A stretch of 64,000 nucleotides of DNA from Natronococcus pandeyae (GTDB lineage Archaea > Halobacteriota > Halobacteria > Halobacteriales > Natrialbaceae): the NCBI RefSeq assembly GCF_008122205.1, contig NZ_PHNJ01000019.1:28494-92493 (forward strand), written 5' to 3'. Below the pieces are notes generated by a model. It was not told where the DNA came from. It saw only the letters and a program-made list of their open reading frames with translations, and ran no database searches. This document shows, piece by piece, positions 1 to 8,016 of this stretch. Both the position numbers and the translations under genes were made by a program. The first letter of the stretch is position 1, and every line of letters begins with the position of its first letter.

Positions 1-993
1 GGCGGTCAGCTCGGTACCCTCGAGGCGCTCGGTATTACGGAGGAAGCTATCGGCGCACCCATAGACGCACGGATGGACGTCGAGAAGCTCGGCGAAACCG
101 ACGTCGAGGGAACCACGACGCCGGTATACTTCTCCACCGCGGCGTTCGAGGCGGACGCCGTCTTAGTTATCAACCGGATCAAGCCGCACACGAACTTTAC
201 CGGTCGGATCGAGAGCGGTCTCTGCAAGATGCTCACGGTCGGTTTCGGGAAACAACGAGGTGCCCAGGCGTTTCACTCCACGGCGCTAAAGCGGGGATAC
301 GTTCCGACGATCGAATCGATAATCGAGGTTATCAGGGAGTCCGTTCCGCTGCTCGGCGGCCTCGCGCTCGTCGAGAACTTTCACGAGGAGCTCGGCCACG
401 TCGAGGCGATTCCGGCCGACTCGCTCGAGAACCGCGAACCCCCCCTTCTCGAGCGAGCGCGAGAGGAAATGCCGGCGCTACCGACCGATGATCTCGATCT
501 GCTCGTCGTCGATACACTCGGCAAGGCGATTTCCGGCGCCGGAATGGATACGAACGTGATCGGAAGGTACCGGGTTCTCAACGCGCCCGACCCAGACAGT
601 CCCTCGATCAAGCTGATCTACGCGCGAGGACTCACTGAAAAGACCCAAGGCAACGGGAACGGGATCGGTCTGGCCGATGTCACTCGGCAAGCAGCGGCCG
701 ATCAGCTCGACCTACAGAAGACGTACGCGAACGCGCTGACGAGCGGATCGCTCGCCAAAGCGAAGATTCCCCCCGTTGCGCCGGACGACGAACTCGCGTT
801 GCGAGTCGCGTTAAACGCGCTCGGCGGGTACGATCCCGAAACGGTCCGCGTCGCCTGGATCAAGGATACGGCTCATCTCACGGAGTTTCGCGTTTCAGAG
901 GCGTTACTCGAGGAAATTTCGGATCGTGTTTCCGTAATCGATCGGGAGCGACTCGTCTTCGAGGACGGAACCGCATCGTTCGACCCGAGATAG
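1..993 (+). CDS. Lactate-racemase-like (LarA-fold, DUF2088) protein, 5' truncated
   Basis: The frame is open from base 1, so the N-terminus lies outside the window; 330 residues are visible. The segment with NRIKPHTNFTGRIESGLCKM followed by VGFGKQRGAQ resembles the LarA/DUF2088 family, whose best known member is nickel-dependent lactate racemase. Family members isomerise 2-hydroxy acids, but many are uncharacterised and need not be racemases. I cannot see the nickel-pincer region or the cofactor-maturation genes larB, larC and larE. The gene converges on the IclR-family regulator with one base between the stop codons. With the neighbouring SDR, cupin and FAH genes this suggests hydroxy-acid or sugar-acid catabolism; that is inference from context. 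Family confidence is moderate and substrate is unknown. Confidence 0.6.
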   Translation, partial: GGQLGTLEALGITEEAIGAPIDARMDVEKLGETDVEGTTTPVYFSTAAFEADAVLVINRIKPHTNFTGRIESGLCKMLTVGFGKQRGAQAFHSTALKRGYVPTIESIIEVIRESVPLLGGLALVENFHEELGHVEAIPADSLENREPPLLERAREEMPALPTDDLDLLVVDTLGKAISGAGMDTNVIGRYRVLNAPDPDSPSIKLIYARGLTEKTQGNGNGIGLADVTRQAAADQLDLQKTYANALTSGSLAKAKIPPVAPDDELALRVALNALGGYDPETVRVAWIKDTAHLTEFRVSEALLEEISDRVSVIDRERLVFEDGTASFDPR

Positions 994-994
994 G

Positions 995-1798
995 TCACTC
1001 GACGAGGTGGTCGTCCGCGCTCCCGGGCGTCGAGTAAGTCAGGTTCAACTCGAGTTCGTTAGCGGTTGCGAGCATCATGTTCGGCAGTTCTTTCTCGAAC
1101 CAGTCGCCGGTCAAGCGATGAGACGGGCCTGCAACGGCAAGAGCGCCGAGAACCTTCCCGTCGCGCTTGACCGGTACTGCGGTACCGTTGACGCCCTCGA
1201 CGTGTTCTTCGCGATTGAACGCAACACCGCGTTCGCGGACCGCCTCGAGTTCCTCGTACAGTTCCTCACGGTCGGTGATCGTGTTCTCGGTGAGCGCCGG
1301 CAGTTCCCACCGATCGAAAATTTCGTCGACGTACTCTCTCGGATAGTTTGCGAGAATCGCCTTTCCGGAAGACGACCCGTGCAGGTGGATCTGGCGACCC
1401 ACACCGAACCCGACGTGAACACCTCGATCACCGGTCTCCACGTGGAGGTAGATGCCGAGACCGTGGTCCTCGGCGACGAACTGTGCGCGCTCTTCGGTCT
1501 TTTCGGCGATGGTCTGTATGTGCGGCTTGGCCATTTCGTACGCCGGATCTCTCGTCTGGGCAGCTCGCCCTAATCGGGAGAATCGAAGACCAATCTGGTA
1601 GCGCTCTCCCTCGCGGGAGACGTATCTGAGATCTTGAAGCGTCCGTAGATGTCGGTGCGTCGTGCTTTCGGCGAAATCAAGGTGACTCGCAATCTCGGAG
1701 AGTCGAGCGGGACCAATATCCTGGAGCGCGTGGATGATCTCGAAACTTGTTTTTGTACTCTGTATACCGTCACCGTCCCCCTCGTTGTTCGCGTTCAT
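995..1798 (-). CDS. IclR-family transcriptional regulator
   Basis: A 267-residue protein with the normal IclR layout. Residues about 15-75 form the winged helix-turn-helix (GPARLSEIASHLDFAESTTH), and residues about 85-255 form the effector-binding GAF-like domain (GSSSGKAILANYPREYVDEI). IclR proteins usually bind small aromatic or organic-acid effectors and control an adjacent catabolic operon. The gene is divergent from the SDR-cupin-FAH operon and convergent with the LarA-like gene. A 15-bp inverted repeat starts 37 nt upstream of its start codon, consistent with autoregulation. The chosen ATG gives a standard-length protein. The family is clear; the effector is unknown. Confidence 0.9.
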   Translation of the reverse strand: MNANNEGDGDGIQSTKTSFEIIHALQDIGPARLSEIASHLDFAESTTHRHLRTLQDLRYVSREGERYQIGLRFSRLGRAAQTRDPAYEMAKPHIQTIAEKTEERAQFVAEDHGLGIYLHVETGDRGVHVGFGVGRQIHLHGSSSGKAILANYPREYVDEIFDRWELPALTENTITDREELYEELEAVRERGVAFNREEHVEGVNGTAVPVKRDGKVLGALAVAGPSHRLTGDWFEKELPNMMLATANELELNLTYSTPGSADDHLVE

Positions 1799-1834
1799 TG
1801 TCTGTCCACTCTGGTCGCCGGCTACTTATCGATT

Positions 1835-1849
1835 CCGCTGTGCGGAAAC
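1835..1849. promoter_or_regulatory. 15-bp inverted repeat, candidate IclR operator 1
   Basis: TTCCGC-TGT-GCGGAA is a perfect 6-bp inverted repeat with a 3-nt spacer, 37 nt upstream of the regulator start. It has the same architecture as the site at 1963-1977. IclR-family proteins commonly bind palindromes of about this size. Binding by this regulator is inference. Confidence 0.55.
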
Positions 1850-1962
1850 TGGAACTTTCGTCGCCTCCTTCCGAACCGGTCGTAGCAGCCTGCTACATTC
1901 TACAACCGAGAGCGGTGTGAAAAGAAGTGTAACGGTATGTCATAAACGTTAATTGTATTAAT

Positions 1963-1977
1963 TCCACATGGTGGAAA
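1963..1977. promoter_or_regulatory. 15-bp inverted repeat, candidate IclR operator 2
   Basis: TTCCAC-ATG-GTGGAA is a perfect 6-bp inverted repeat with a 3-nt spacer. It matches the site at 1835-1849 at TTCC-N-C and G-N-GGAA. It lies 244 nt before the SDR start codon, in the AT-rich part of the divergent region. Confidence 0.55.
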
Positions 1978-2024
1978 TCGGTTGGTGTCATGGGACTAAC
2001 ACCCGATCAGGTGATTTACAACAG

Positions 2025-2045
2025 TACAGTAGTAAATATACTGTA
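2025..2045. promoter_or_regulatory. Inverted repeat TACAGTA-N7-TACTGTA
   Basis: A perfect 7-bp inverted repeat in an AT-rich segment between the IclR-type sites and the SDR promoter. It could be a second regulator site. No function is shown. Confidence 0.35.
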
Positions 2046-2187
2046 TGAACAAGTGCGCTATCGGACGTGTCGAGACGACAGGGATCAATACACCCGCGAC
2101 AGCGATTCTACTCTTCGATTCTGCAATGCGGAACTGTTGACTCGGCTGGAGCAGATCGTTTTGGCCTCGGTTACCGGAAAGCTAACC

Positions 2188-2196
2188 TTTTTTATC
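2188..2196 (+). promoter_or_regulatory. TATA-like box of the SDR-cupin-FAH operon
   Basis: TTTTTTATC is centred about 28 nt before the ATG at 2221. That is the spacing expected for an archaeal TATA box serving a leaderless transcript, and it supports choosing 2221 over the upstream in-frame start. Confidence 0.55.
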
Positions 2197-2220
2197 TCTT
2201 CCTGTAGGGATACGGACGAC

Positions 2221-3006
2221 ATGGACCTACAGATTGACGGGAATTCGGCGCTAGTAACGGCCTCCTCGAGCGGACTCGGCAAGGCGTCTGCAAAGGCACT
2301 CGCACAGGAGGGCGCAAACGTCGTCATCAACGGCCGGGACGAGGACCGACTCGCAGAGACGAAAGACGAGCTCGAAGCCGTCGCGACGGGCGAAGTCGTC
2401 GCCCAGCAGGGAGACCTCACGAACGAGGACGACATCGAAGCGCTCGTAGAGGCGACCGTCGATGCGTTCGGCGGCATCGACCATCTCGTGACTAGTGCTG
2501 GAGGTCCGCCATCCGGACCGTTCCTCGAGACCGACGACGACGACTGGTACGAGGCCTACGACCTCCTCGTAATGAGCGTCGTTCGACTCGCCCGCGAGGC
2601 CGAACCCCACCTGCGCGACGGTGAGGGAACGATCGTGAACATTACGTCACGAAGCGTCAAAGAGGCGATCGACAGCCTCGTTCTCTCGAACTCGGTTCGA
2701 ATGAGCGTTATCGGCCTCGAAAAGACGCTCTCACGGGAGTTCGCTCCCGAAGTGCGAGCGAACGCAGTGCTCCCCGGTCCGCACGAGACCGAGCGCATCG
2801 AGGACCTCGTCAACCAGGCCGTCGAGCGTGGCGACTACGATTCCTACGAGGAGGGTCTCGACGACTGGGCGAGCAATCCGCTCGAACGCGTCGGTGATCC
2901 GATGGAACTGGGTAACACCGTTGCGTTCCTCTCTTCACCACTCTCGGGGTACATCAACGGCGAGAGCGTCCTGATCGACGGCGGTTCCACGGGTGCAAAC
3001 CTATGA
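2221..3006 (+). CDS. Divergent SDR-family oxidoreductase (FabG-like)
   Basis: A 261-residue Rossmann-fold protein of the short-chain dehydrogenase/reductase family. The cofactor region reads TASSSGLG, and TSAGGPP replaces the usual NNAG. The expected catalytic tetrad is not canonical: counting 13 residues from Ser143, the Tyr position is Ser156 and the Lys position is Arg160 (segment LVLSNSVRMSV). Such variants form a recognised BKR-like SDR subgroup of uncertain chemistry. The 3' end overlaps the cupin start in an ATGA, so translation is probably coupled. It may act on a keto or hydroxy acid before the FAH-family enzyme, as in diketo-hydrolase sugar-acid pathways; this is a context-based guess. 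Confidence 0.8.
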   Translation: MDLQIDGNSALVTASSSGLGKASAKALAQEGANVVINGRDEDRLAETKDELEAVATGEVVAQQGDLTNEDDIEALVEATVDAFGGIDHLVTSAGGPPSGPFLETDDDDWYEAYDLLVMSVVRLAREAEPHLRDGEGTIVNITSRSVKEAIDSLVLSNSVRMSVIGLEKTLSREFAPEVRANAVLPGPHETERIEDLVNQAVERGDYDSYEEGLDDWASNPLERVGDPMELGNTVAFLSSPLSGYINGESVLIDGGSTGANL

Positions 3007-3350
3007 AACAGGTCGATTTCGACGACGCCGAAACGTACGAACCCGACGAGGGCTGGCGGCGCGTGTCGATGGCCGGCAGCAACGAGTTCTCCTTCGAGTG
3101 GTTCGAAAAGCCGCCAGGCCACAGTTCACCAATGCACGACCACGAGAACGAGCAAGTCTGCCTCTGCCTCGAGGGCGAACTCACGGTCGCGACCGAAGAC
3201 GACGAGACCACGCTCGAAAAGTACGACTCCGTGTGGCTCGAAGCCTGGGAGAGTCACAAAGTCGAAAACACCGGCGACGAGCGGGCGGTCGGATTGGACG
3301 TGTTCGCACCCGGCCGATCGTTCGACTTCTGGACCCACAGGGACGAATGA
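3003..3350 (+). CDS. Small single-domain cupin
   Basis: A 115-residue protein with one conserved beta-barrel (cupin_2-like). The metal-binding motif is visible as SPMHDHENEQVCLCLEGE and the second motif lies around WLEAWESHKVENTG. Small cupins can be isomerases, lyases or accessory proteins, so sequence alone gives no reaction. It sits between the SDR and FAH genes and overlaps both by four bases (ATGA), so all three are almost certainly one operon with coupled translation. A role in the same short catabolic pathway is likely. Confidence 0.8.
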   Translation: MKQVDFDDAETYEPDEGWRRVSMAGSNEFSFEWFEKPPGHSSPMHDHENEQVCLCLEGELTVATEDDETTLEKYDSVWLEAWESHKVENTGDERAVGLDVFAPGRSFDFWTHRDE

Positions 3351-4168
3351 AGTTCCTCGCACGTACCCCCGAGGGCCGCCCGCTCCTCGGTGACGACGAC
3401 GGATTCGTCCCGCTCGCAGCGGCTGCACCCGAGTTGGAGCGGGTCCGAGACGCGCTTCCGCGCGCCGCGGCCGGTACGCTACCCGACGTAGACGCAGCGC
3501 CTGCCCAGCGAATCGATCCGGAGTCCGTCCAGTTCGGGCCGCCGCTTTCGCAGTTCGGCAAGCTCTGGGGTATCGGATTGAACTACGCAGAGCACGCGGG
3601 CGACCTGGACGAGCAACGGCCCGACGAGCCGGCGAGTTTCATGAAATCCGCAAACACTGTCGCCGGCCCGGGAGGACCGATCAGGCTCCCGCCCGTCGAG
3701 CAGAGCGACGGCGTTACGGCGGAAGCCGAGCTCGCGGTACTGATCGGCCGTGAGTGTCGAAACGTCGCCGAAGAAACGGTTGACGACGTGGTCGCCGGCT
3801 ATCTCCCGGTCATCGACATGACCGCGGAGGATATTCTTCAGCGCAATCCGCGGTTCCTGACGCGAGCGAAGAGCTTTGATTCGTTCCTCGTCGTCGGGCC
3901 GACGATCGCGGTCCCCGAGGAGCCACTCACGCTTGAGGACCTCACGGTCCGGACGATCGTCGACGACGAGGTCGCCGCGGAAAACGAAATCCGAAACATG
4001 CTGTTCCCGCCTCGAGAGATCGTCTCGTTCCACTCCGAGGTGATGACGCTGCGTCCCGGCGACCTGTTCAGTACGGGGACACCCGGTGCGGAACCGATCG
4101 AACCGGGCAATCAGGTCCGCGCGACGGTCGAGACGATCGGCGCCGTCGACGCTCCCGTGGTCCGCTAA
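3347..4168 (+). CDS. Fumarylacetoacetate hydrolase (FAH) family protein
   Basis: A 273-residue protein of the FAH superfamily, whose members hydrolyse, decarboxylate or dehydrate 2-keto acids at a Mg2+ site. Diagnostic segments are GIGLNYAEHAGD, SFMKSANTVAGPGGPI, TAEAELAVLIGRE (metal-ligand Glu region) and SFDSFLVVGP. The ATG at 3347 overlaps the cupin stop; an upstream extension in the same frame crosses the whole cupin gene and is not credible. In haloarchaeal and bacterial sugar-acid pathways a FAH member often acts after an SDR, as a 2,4-diketo-acid hydrolase or 2-keto-3-deoxy-acid dehydratase. The exact substrate is unknown here. Confidence 0.85.
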   Translation: MKFLARTPEGRPLLGDDDGFVPLAAAAPELERVRDALPRAAAGTLPDVDAAPAQRIDPESVQFGPPLSQFGKLWGIGLNYAEHAGDLDEQRPDEPASFMKSANTVAGPGGPIRLPPVEQSDGVTAEAELAVLIGRECRNVAEETVDDVVAGYLPVIDMTAEDILQRNPRFLTRAKSFDSFLVVGPTIAVPEEPLTLEDLTVRTIVDDEVAAENEIRNMLFPPREIVSFHSEVMTLRPGDLFSTGTPGAEPIEPGNQVRATVETIGAVDAPVVR

Positions 4169-4352
4169 CGGTGCCGTTCTCCTTGCCAGCGGATCGGGAC
4201 CACCGGCTTCCGTTCGGCCTGCCGGTACGAGCGTATCCATCAACTCGAGCGCACACGAATTCGGTAAGCAGCGGTGAAAAGAGCGTACAGCGCTCGTCCG
4301 TGAGTAAACTACACGTCGTCTCGTACATGAGTACTACGTGGTAGTTGCACCG

Positions 4353-4562
4353 ATGAAACCAGATGACAGCGGCGATACGGGGATCTCGGTGCGGACCGAG
4401 TGGTTTCGCTTCGGTATCTACCTCGCCTTTCTGTACGCAGCGTTCACACTGGTCATCGTATACCTCTTACGAGTAGACCGGTTACTCGGACTGCTCGTTG
4501 CCGTCGTCGGGAGCGTCACACTCGGACTCGCGATAACCGTGTACGTTCTCTACATCAGGTGA
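4353..4562 (+). CDS. Small two-helix membrane protein, unknown
   Basis: A 69-residue protein starting at ATG 4353; a GTG five codons upstream is possible. After a short polar N-terminus there are two hydrophobic helices (FGIYLAFLYAAFTLVIVYLL, then LLGLLVAVVGSVTLGLAITV) joined by a short basic turn, followed by a few residues. I do not recognise the family. It stands alone between the FAH operon and a convergent UspA gene, so context adds nothing. Hydrophobicity and codon use make it look real. Confidence 0.55.
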   Translation: MKPDDSGDTGISVRTEWFRFGIYLAFLYAAFTLVIVYLLRVDRLLGLLVAVVGSVTLGLAITVYVLYIR

Positions 4563-4606
4563 GCCGCCGTCAAAGAGCACCTGTCCTCGGACGCCACTGG
4601 ATGGAG

Positions 4607-5032
4607 TCAGTCAGTCGTGATAGTGACAGGTCGATCCGCCGAAAGCAACACCGACTGCGTCACGCTTCCGAACAGTACCTTGCCGGCGGGTGTTCGCTTG
4701 CGACCGCACATAACGATATTGTCGGCGTCGACGTCCGCAGCCACGTCGAGGATGATCCCGGCCGGATCGCCGTGTTCTCGGCGTGTCGTGACCGCCACAC
4801 CGGTGTCTTCGAGCGCCTCGAGCGCGGATTTGACGCTCTCGGGAAACTCGCTTTCGTCGTAAATGTCCGCAGAACTGATCCGTCCACCCTCGTCGGTCAC
4901 CTCGAATTCCTTGAAAACATTCAACGCAATCACCTCGAGATCGCCGAGATCGCCGGGAAGGGAACTGATCGCCTCTATCGCCTGTTGGGTTCGTCGTTCG
5001 TCCGAATCGACAGGAAGTAAAACTCGGTACAT
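4607..5032 (-). CDS. Universal stress protein (UspA family)
   Basis: A 141-residue single-domain Usp protein, the usual family length. It begins [15 protein letters not shown] and ends with the nucleotide-binding signature [15 protein letters not shown] followed by [16 protein letters not shown]. Usp proteins bind ATP or act as stress chaperones or regulators; haloarchaea carry many copies. It converges on the small membrane-protein gene and is divergent from the threonine-synthase-like gene. No partner is suggested by context. Confidence 0.85.
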   Translation of the reverse strand: MYRVLLPVDSDERRTQQAIEAISSLPGDLGDLEVIALNVFKEFEVTDEGGRISSADIYDESEFPESVKSALEALEDTGVAVTTRREHGDPAGIILDVAADVDADNIVMCGRKRTPAGKVLFGSVTQSVLLSADRPVTITTD

Positions 5033-5127
5033 ACTGAGTCTTGTCTGGATATCTACTTAAGTATCACGGCGTGCTCGCACCGACTCGAGCAAAGCGTTTT
5101 ACCGTCCCGGCGAGACAACTCTCGTGA

Positions 5128-6306
5128 ATGAACCAGCAGGTTCGATGTTACGACTGTGGGAACGCGTACGAGGTCGACGCTCGGAAGCGGTGTGAGTGCG
5201 GGGAACCTCTCTGGTTCGACACCGATTCGACCGACTTCGAGTGGCCCGACGCCGAGTGGAGCGACGGAATGTGGCGATACGCGGACATGCTTCCGGTATC
5301 GGATCCGGTCGGCATCCCCCCCGGAACGACACCGCTCGTCCGCGCGGACCGATTGGACGAGTACGCCGGCTGTACGCTCTACGTGAAAAACGAAGCCCAG
5401 AACCCGACCGGAAGCTTCAAAGATCGCGGGACCGCAGTCGGCGTCAGCCACGCGTCGGAGACCGGGTACGAATGGGTCGGTACCGTCTCCCACGGAAATA
5501 TGGCACTCAGCACGAGCGCGTACGCCGCGAGCGCCGGACTCGAGTGTACGGTCTTCGTACCGGCAGAGACTCCACCGGCGCGACTCGAGCTGATCGCCCG
5601 ACACGGACCCCACATCTTCCGCGTCGAGGGTGACTACGGTCGACTGTACGAGGAGACGCTCTCGCTCGAGACCGACGTCGCATTCGTCAACTCGGATACG
5701 CCGCTTCGGGTCGCCGGCCAGAAGACGGTCGCGTACGAGATTCTCGAACAGATGCAACCCACCGTACCTGACGCGGTCGTCCTCCCCATCAGTAGCGGCG
5801 GACAGGCGAGCGGCGTCTGGAAGGCGATTCGCGAACTCGAGCGCGCAGATCTGATTGACGACGTGCCTGCGCTCTACTTCGTCCAAGCAGAGTCATGTGA
5901 TCCCATCGCGACGGCCTATCGAGAGGGCGAACCGGTAGTAACGCCGGTAACTTCCGAGGAGACCATCGCGGTATCGATCGCGAACAGCGATCCCCCGAGT
6001 GGGACGCGAGCGCTCGCAGCTGCTCGTGACACCGACGGAGCGGTTATCTCCGTCCCAGACGACGAGATCCGCGACGCGATGGGGCAACTGTCGACGAAAG
6101 CGGGAGTGTCCGTCGAACCGTCGAGTGCCGTTTCGCTCGCCGGAATTCGACGCCTGTCGCGCTCGAGTGCCGTCGAGACGGAGGATAACGTGGTCGCCAT
6201 CCTCACCGGATCTGGATACAAAGAGCGATACGATACGGAGGTCCGGAGCCGGACGATCGATCTCGACGACCTCGAACGAGAGCTCGCAACCGTCGTCGGC
6301 CGCTGA
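5128..6306 (+). CDS. Threonine-synthase-like PLP enzyme with N-terminal zinc ribbon
   Basis: A 392-residue fold-type II PLP enzyme. The first 30 residues are a zinc ribbon (Cys7, Cys10, Cys22, Cys24), common in archaeal threonine synthases. The PLP lysine is Lys98 in NPTGSFKDRG, and the phosphate-binding loop is ISSGGQASG. Threonine synthase converts O-phosphohomoserine to threonine. Related family members act on other amino acids, and haloarchaea often carry several paralogs, so the substrate is not certain. It is a single-gene unit divergent from the UspA gene. Length and domain order are normal. Confidence 0.75.
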   Translation: MNQQVRCYDCGNAYEVDARKRCECGEPLWFDTDSTDFEWPDAEWSDGMWRYADMLPVSDPVGIPPGTTPLVRADRLDEYAGCTLYVKNEAQNPTGSFKDRGTAVGVSHASETGYEWVGTVSHGNMALSTSAYAASAGLECTVFVPAETPPARLELIARHGPHIFRVEGDYGRLYEETLSLETDVAFVNSDTPLRVAGQKTVAYEILEQMQPTVPDAVVLPISSGGQASGVWKAIRELERADLIDDVPALYFVQAESCDPIATAYREGEPVVTPVTSEETIAVSIANSDPPSGTRALAAARDTDGAVISVPDDEIRDAMGQLSTKAGVSVEPSSAVSLAGIRRLSRSSAVETEDNVVAILTGSGYKERYDTEVRSRTIDLDDLERELATVVGR

Positions 6307-6760
6307 CCGGAACAGTTTGTAATCGAACATATTTGCCTTCATATCGTTTCAAATATAGATTCGAAAACGTACCTGTCTCCCTATTTCTCGGATCGAGAGC
6401 GGCGTTCTCGTCGACAGAATGCCGGCAGAATATGCCTTCTTCACGGCGAAAAATTCAGCGACGGAGACCTCGTTTTTCCGGCAAATTCCTGTGAGGACGA
6501 CCGCAGCCGCCGCAGCCGTTTCCGCAGTAGCGTGCCTTTCCAAGACCGACGGCAGGGTACGGCCAGCACTGCTGGACGTCGGTCTATACAGTCCGAGAGG
6601 GTGTAACGGTACTGTGATCGGTCGATGCAGTCATCGCGACTGGAGTAGTACACGCACTCGCTCACCGTCTCCGAGCGACGGCCACGGCGGCGTTTTGTGA
6701 TTCACGCATCGAAGGTACGGAAATAGCCGGATTGATCTGTTAGTCTGGTGAATAGTAGCT
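6307..6760. other. Intergenic region, no gene seen
   Basis: 454 nt between the threonine-synthase-like gene and the VOC relic. Short open frames on both strands lack recognisable domains. I see no RNA gene or clear repeat. Confidence 0.5.
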
Positions 6761-6964
6761 ATGAATCCCAAATCGTTCTTTCACGTAGCTATGTAGGTTG
6801 AGGATCCCGAGACTGCCGCGACGTTTTACCGCGAGCATCTCGACGCGGAGGTGCTCGAGCGGCGTCGAGCCGAGGAAACTGATAGTTCGCTAGCCGTCGA
6901 CGCCTTCGTTCTCGGAATCGCCGATAAGCGCGTGTATCTGTTCGATCGAGCGCCCTATCTGTAA
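6761..6964 (+). pseudogene. VOC/glyoxalase-family gene remnant with in-frame stop
   Basis: From ATG 6761 the frame encodes NPKSFFHVAM, a TAG stop at 6794-6796, then VEDPETAATFYREHLDAEVL and further residues to a TAA at 6962. The sequence across the stop matches the start of vicinal-oxygen-chelate (glyoxalase/dioxygenase fold) domains: a His metal ligand, then the V-x-D-x2-x-A-x2-FY pattern. The remaining coding part is only about 55 codons against roughly 120 for a full domain, so the 3' half is also lost. The likely state is a decayed gene. Stop readthrough is much less likely because the rest of the fold is missing. Confidence 0.65.
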
Positions 6965-7027
6965 CTCGCTGAATATCCTCCGGGGTTACTTATTTCGCTT
7001 CCCGCCGCCCGTACAGACACGATCAAG

Positions 7028-7498
7028 ATGAATCCCGACGATTTCGACCACGACTCGCACATGCGAAGGGCCTTCGAACTCGCTCGCGAGGCCGCCGACC
7101 GCGGTGATCGACCGTTCGGCAGCGTGCTCGTTCGCGACGACGCAGTCGTTCTGACCGACTCCAACCGCGTCGTTACGGAGAACGATATCCGTCGACACCC
7201 AGAACTCCACCTCGCGTACCGTGCGTGTCGAAAACTCGAGTCCGACGACCGCGCGGAAACGGTCATGTACACGAGTACGGAGCCGTGTCCGATGTGTGCT
7301 GGCGGGATGGTACGGGCTGGATTCGACCGGGTCGTGTACAGCGTCGACGGAGACGAGATTGCAGAGTTTACAGGGAGTAGTCCGTCCGTCCGATCAGCAA
7401 CGATACTCGACGGGATCACCGCTGTTGTCGGCCCCGTCCTGAACGAGGAGGGACGACGGATCCACGAAGAGTACGACTGGTCAGGGACTCACGATTGA
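7028..7498 (+). CDS. Zinc-dependent nucleoside/base deaminase (CMP/guanine deaminase fold)
   Basis: A 156-residue protein of the cytidine/deoxycytidylate deaminase superfamily. The zinc site is visible as HPELHLAYRA (the H-x-E motif) and EPCPMCAGGM (PCxxC). The N-terminal helix MRRAFELAREAADRGDRPFG followed by VLVRDD is typical of guanine deaminase and TadA-like proteins. The substrate could be guanine, cytosine or another base. It is a single transcription unit just downstream of the VOC relic. All catalytic residues appear intact. Confidence 0.8.
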   Translation: MNPDDFDHDSHMRRAFELAREAADRGDRPFGSVLVRDDAVVLTDSNRVVTENDIRRHPELHLAYRACRKLESDDRAETVMYTSTEPCPMCAGGMVRAGFDRVVYSVDGDEIAEFTGSSPSVRSATILDGITAVVGPVLNEEGRRIHEEYDWSGTHD

Positions 7499-7636
7499 AG
7501 TCGACGGTTCGTCAGTACACCCGCGTTCCACCGACGCAAGACTGGAAACGTACCACTCGTCGGTCGGCCAGGAACTCTCTCCGCTCTCGCCTCGAGCAGC
7601 AGCCCTCGGATGGAATCGGATACGAACCGACCAGGG

Positions 7637-7951
7637 TCAGGCGTAGCTCATGCTATCGAGGTTGTACCGATCGGTCGTGTGATTTCGGTCGATCACGAGT
7701 GTAGAACCGTTCGCCTCCTCCTGTAGTTCACAGTTGAACTCTCCGAGGTTCCCCGGATTGAGAGACCCTGGCGGATCGGCGAGCGTGAAATTGAGCGTTC
7801 CGGTGTTCCCGCGAACCCGCTCGGGCTTTTTCGCCTCGGCGTGGATTCGGTCGCCGTTCTGTTTCACGTCGATCGTGCCGGTAAACTCCCAGGTATCGTC
7901 GTTGTACCGGATACGCTCGCCCTCGAGTTCTGGGAGGTGTGCCTCGACCAT
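7637..7951 (-). CDS. Conserved-looking haloarchaeal protein, unknown function
   Basis: A 104-residue acidic soluble protein starting MVEAHLPELEGERIRYNDDT. It has no signal peptide, membrane segment or cysteine pair motif; the alternating pattern suggests mostly beta structure. I do not recognise a family. An upstream in-frame extension overlaps the aldolase 3' end and has a poor Arg-rich composition, so the ATG at 7951 was chosen. It follows the aldolase gene on the same strand after a 65-nt gap and could be co-transcribed with it. Confidence 0.55.
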   Translation of the reverse strand: MVEAHLPELEGERIRYNDDTWEFTGTIDVKQNGDRIHAEAKKPERVRGNTGTLNFTLADPPGSLNPGNLGEFNCELQEEANGSTLVIDRNHTTDRYNLDSMSYA

Positions 7952-8016
7952 ACGAGAACGGCACCGTCGGCGAATATAGTCGTTCGGGGGTTCCACTGGA
8001 ATCCTGACACCACAGT

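Larger units (their letters stand above)
1799..2220. other. Divergent regulatory region between iclR-type gene and SDR operon
   Basis: This 422-nt non-coding stretch is more AT-rich than its surroundings. It holds two 15-bp inverted repeats of shared design, a TACAGTA/TACTGTA inverted repeat and a TATA-like box, each listed separately. An open frame runs in from 1990 to the SDR gene. I do not treat it as coding, because the TATA box sits inside it and the recognisable SDR fold starts at 2221. Confidence 0.6.

Noticed and set aside
1990..2220. Upstream extension of the SDR gene
   Set aside because: The TATA-like box and inverted repeat lie inside it, and the SDR fold begins at 2221.
6761..6964. 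UAG decoded as pyrrolysine
   Set aside because: No pyl genes are visible and the downstream half of the VOC domain is missing, so simple decay is the better explanation.
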